Below, piece by piece: positions 63,953 through 64,000 of a stretch of DNA of 64,000 nucleotides. Source of the stretch: Nitrosopumilus cobalaminigenes (GTDB taxonomy: Archaea; Thermoproteota; Nitrososphaeria; Nitrososphaerales; Nitrosopumilaceae). The stretch lies in NCBI RefSeq assembly GCF_013407145.1, contig NZ_CP026993.1:62001-126000 (forward strand), given 5' to 3'. The notes below the pieces were generated by a model, which did no database searches, had not been told where the DNA came from, and was given only the letters and a program-made list of their open reading frames with translations. Numbering within the stretch: position 1 is the first letter of the stretch; every line of letters starts with the position of its first letter. Made by a program: the position numbers and the translations under genes.

Positions 63953-64000
63953 GGTTTCATTCGATTCTAAATCAGTTCAAGAGATTCTTACTTTAAGATA
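63936..64000 (+). CDS. Possible start of the next sugar-locus gene (cut by window end)
   Basis: A TTG at 63936, inside the end of the dehydrogenase gene in another frame, opens a frame with no stop to the window edge (MDENSKVSFDSKSVQEILTL...). The overlap of 17 nt resembles coupled genes elsewhere here, but only 21 codons are visible, so this is tentative. Confidence 0.3.
   Translation, partial: MDENSKVSFDSKSVQEILTLR

Overview
The window is a strongly A/T-rich, very gene-dense piece of an archaeal chromosome. The gene set points to an ammonia-oxidising Nitrososphaerota (Thaumarchaeota) of the Nitrosopumilus type. Evidence: archaeal information-processing genes (PriS/PriL, aIF2 alpha and gamma, Nop10, LSm, S6e, L2, Pelota, CDC48, GatD/GatE, an archaeal 7S SRP RNA) sit beside a cobalamin block, a bacterial-type MetK, a DnaK/DnaJ/GrpE set, a tetraether-synthase-like radical SAM protein and very large secreted repeat proteins. 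Many genes have an AT-rich TATA-like box centred about 23-28 nt before the start codon, as expected for leaderless transcripts. I used this to choose several starts and to support small genes. No insertion sequence, prophage, CRISPR array or restriction system was seen.

Layout. 1-7735: the 3' part of a giant secreted repeat protein (nested 60/240-bp DNA repeats) and a 1415-aa secreted protein with ten Asp-rich MopE-type repeats and a coiled coil. 7768-16769: glycyl-tRNA synthetase and endonuclease IV (minus), then a plus-strand run PriL-PriS-UPF0182-class I amidotransferase-C39-like/TPR protein. 16770-22957: tRNA-Gly, two tiny zinc proteins, S6e, aIF2 gamma, a PIN nuclease, a PEBP-family protein, the oligosaccharyltransferase AglB, Nop10 and aIF2 alpha. 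22999-30622: cobalamin genes (cobO, cbiA, cbiC, cbiX, cbiG, cbiD), an SDR protein and metK. 30641-35888: LSm with an unusual Shine-Dalgarno-led 12-codon leader ORF, a RadB-like ATPase, a 39-aa membrane protein, an Lhr-type helicase and an RPA-like protein. 36101-39769: a two-gene ABC exporter, a short NDP-sugar-dehydrogenase-like protein, tRNA-Gln and a DUF354 protein. 39833-45269: an orphan Rossmann-like protein, GrpE-DnaK-DnaJ, a HAD phosphatase and a 54-aa zinc protein. 45348-50869: tRNA-Leu, GatE, GatD and CDC48. 50975-57507: L2, acylphosphatase, a DUF5655-like protein, SRP RNA, a TtuA/Ncs6 thiolase, a site-2-type protease, CutA, Pelota with an unknown partner, YjbQ and a 54-aa Cys protein. 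57556-60563: a DtxR-TrmB regulator pair divergent from the tetraether-synthase-like radical SAM gene. 60614-64000: the start of a surface-sugar locus (GT4, GalE-like epimerase, NDP-sugar dehydrogenase).

How they fit together. Most of the window is housekeeping: replication, translation, co-translational targeting, quality control and cofactor synthesis. Three themes are more distinctive. (i) The cell surface: giant secreted proteins, AglB N-glycosylation and nucleotide-sugar genes. (ii) Membrane lipid: the Tes-like enzyme faces a metal-type regulator across a 118-bp intergenic region that holds a perfect AGGTA-N4-TACCT palindrome. (iii) Very small zinc or membrane proteins fitted between larger genes, often with stops touching the neighbouring gene. 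The most plausible new leads are the palindrome-controlled regulator/lipid locus, the leader ORF before LSm, the palindrome next to the cdc48 promoter, and the recently amplified 240-bp surface-protein repeat.
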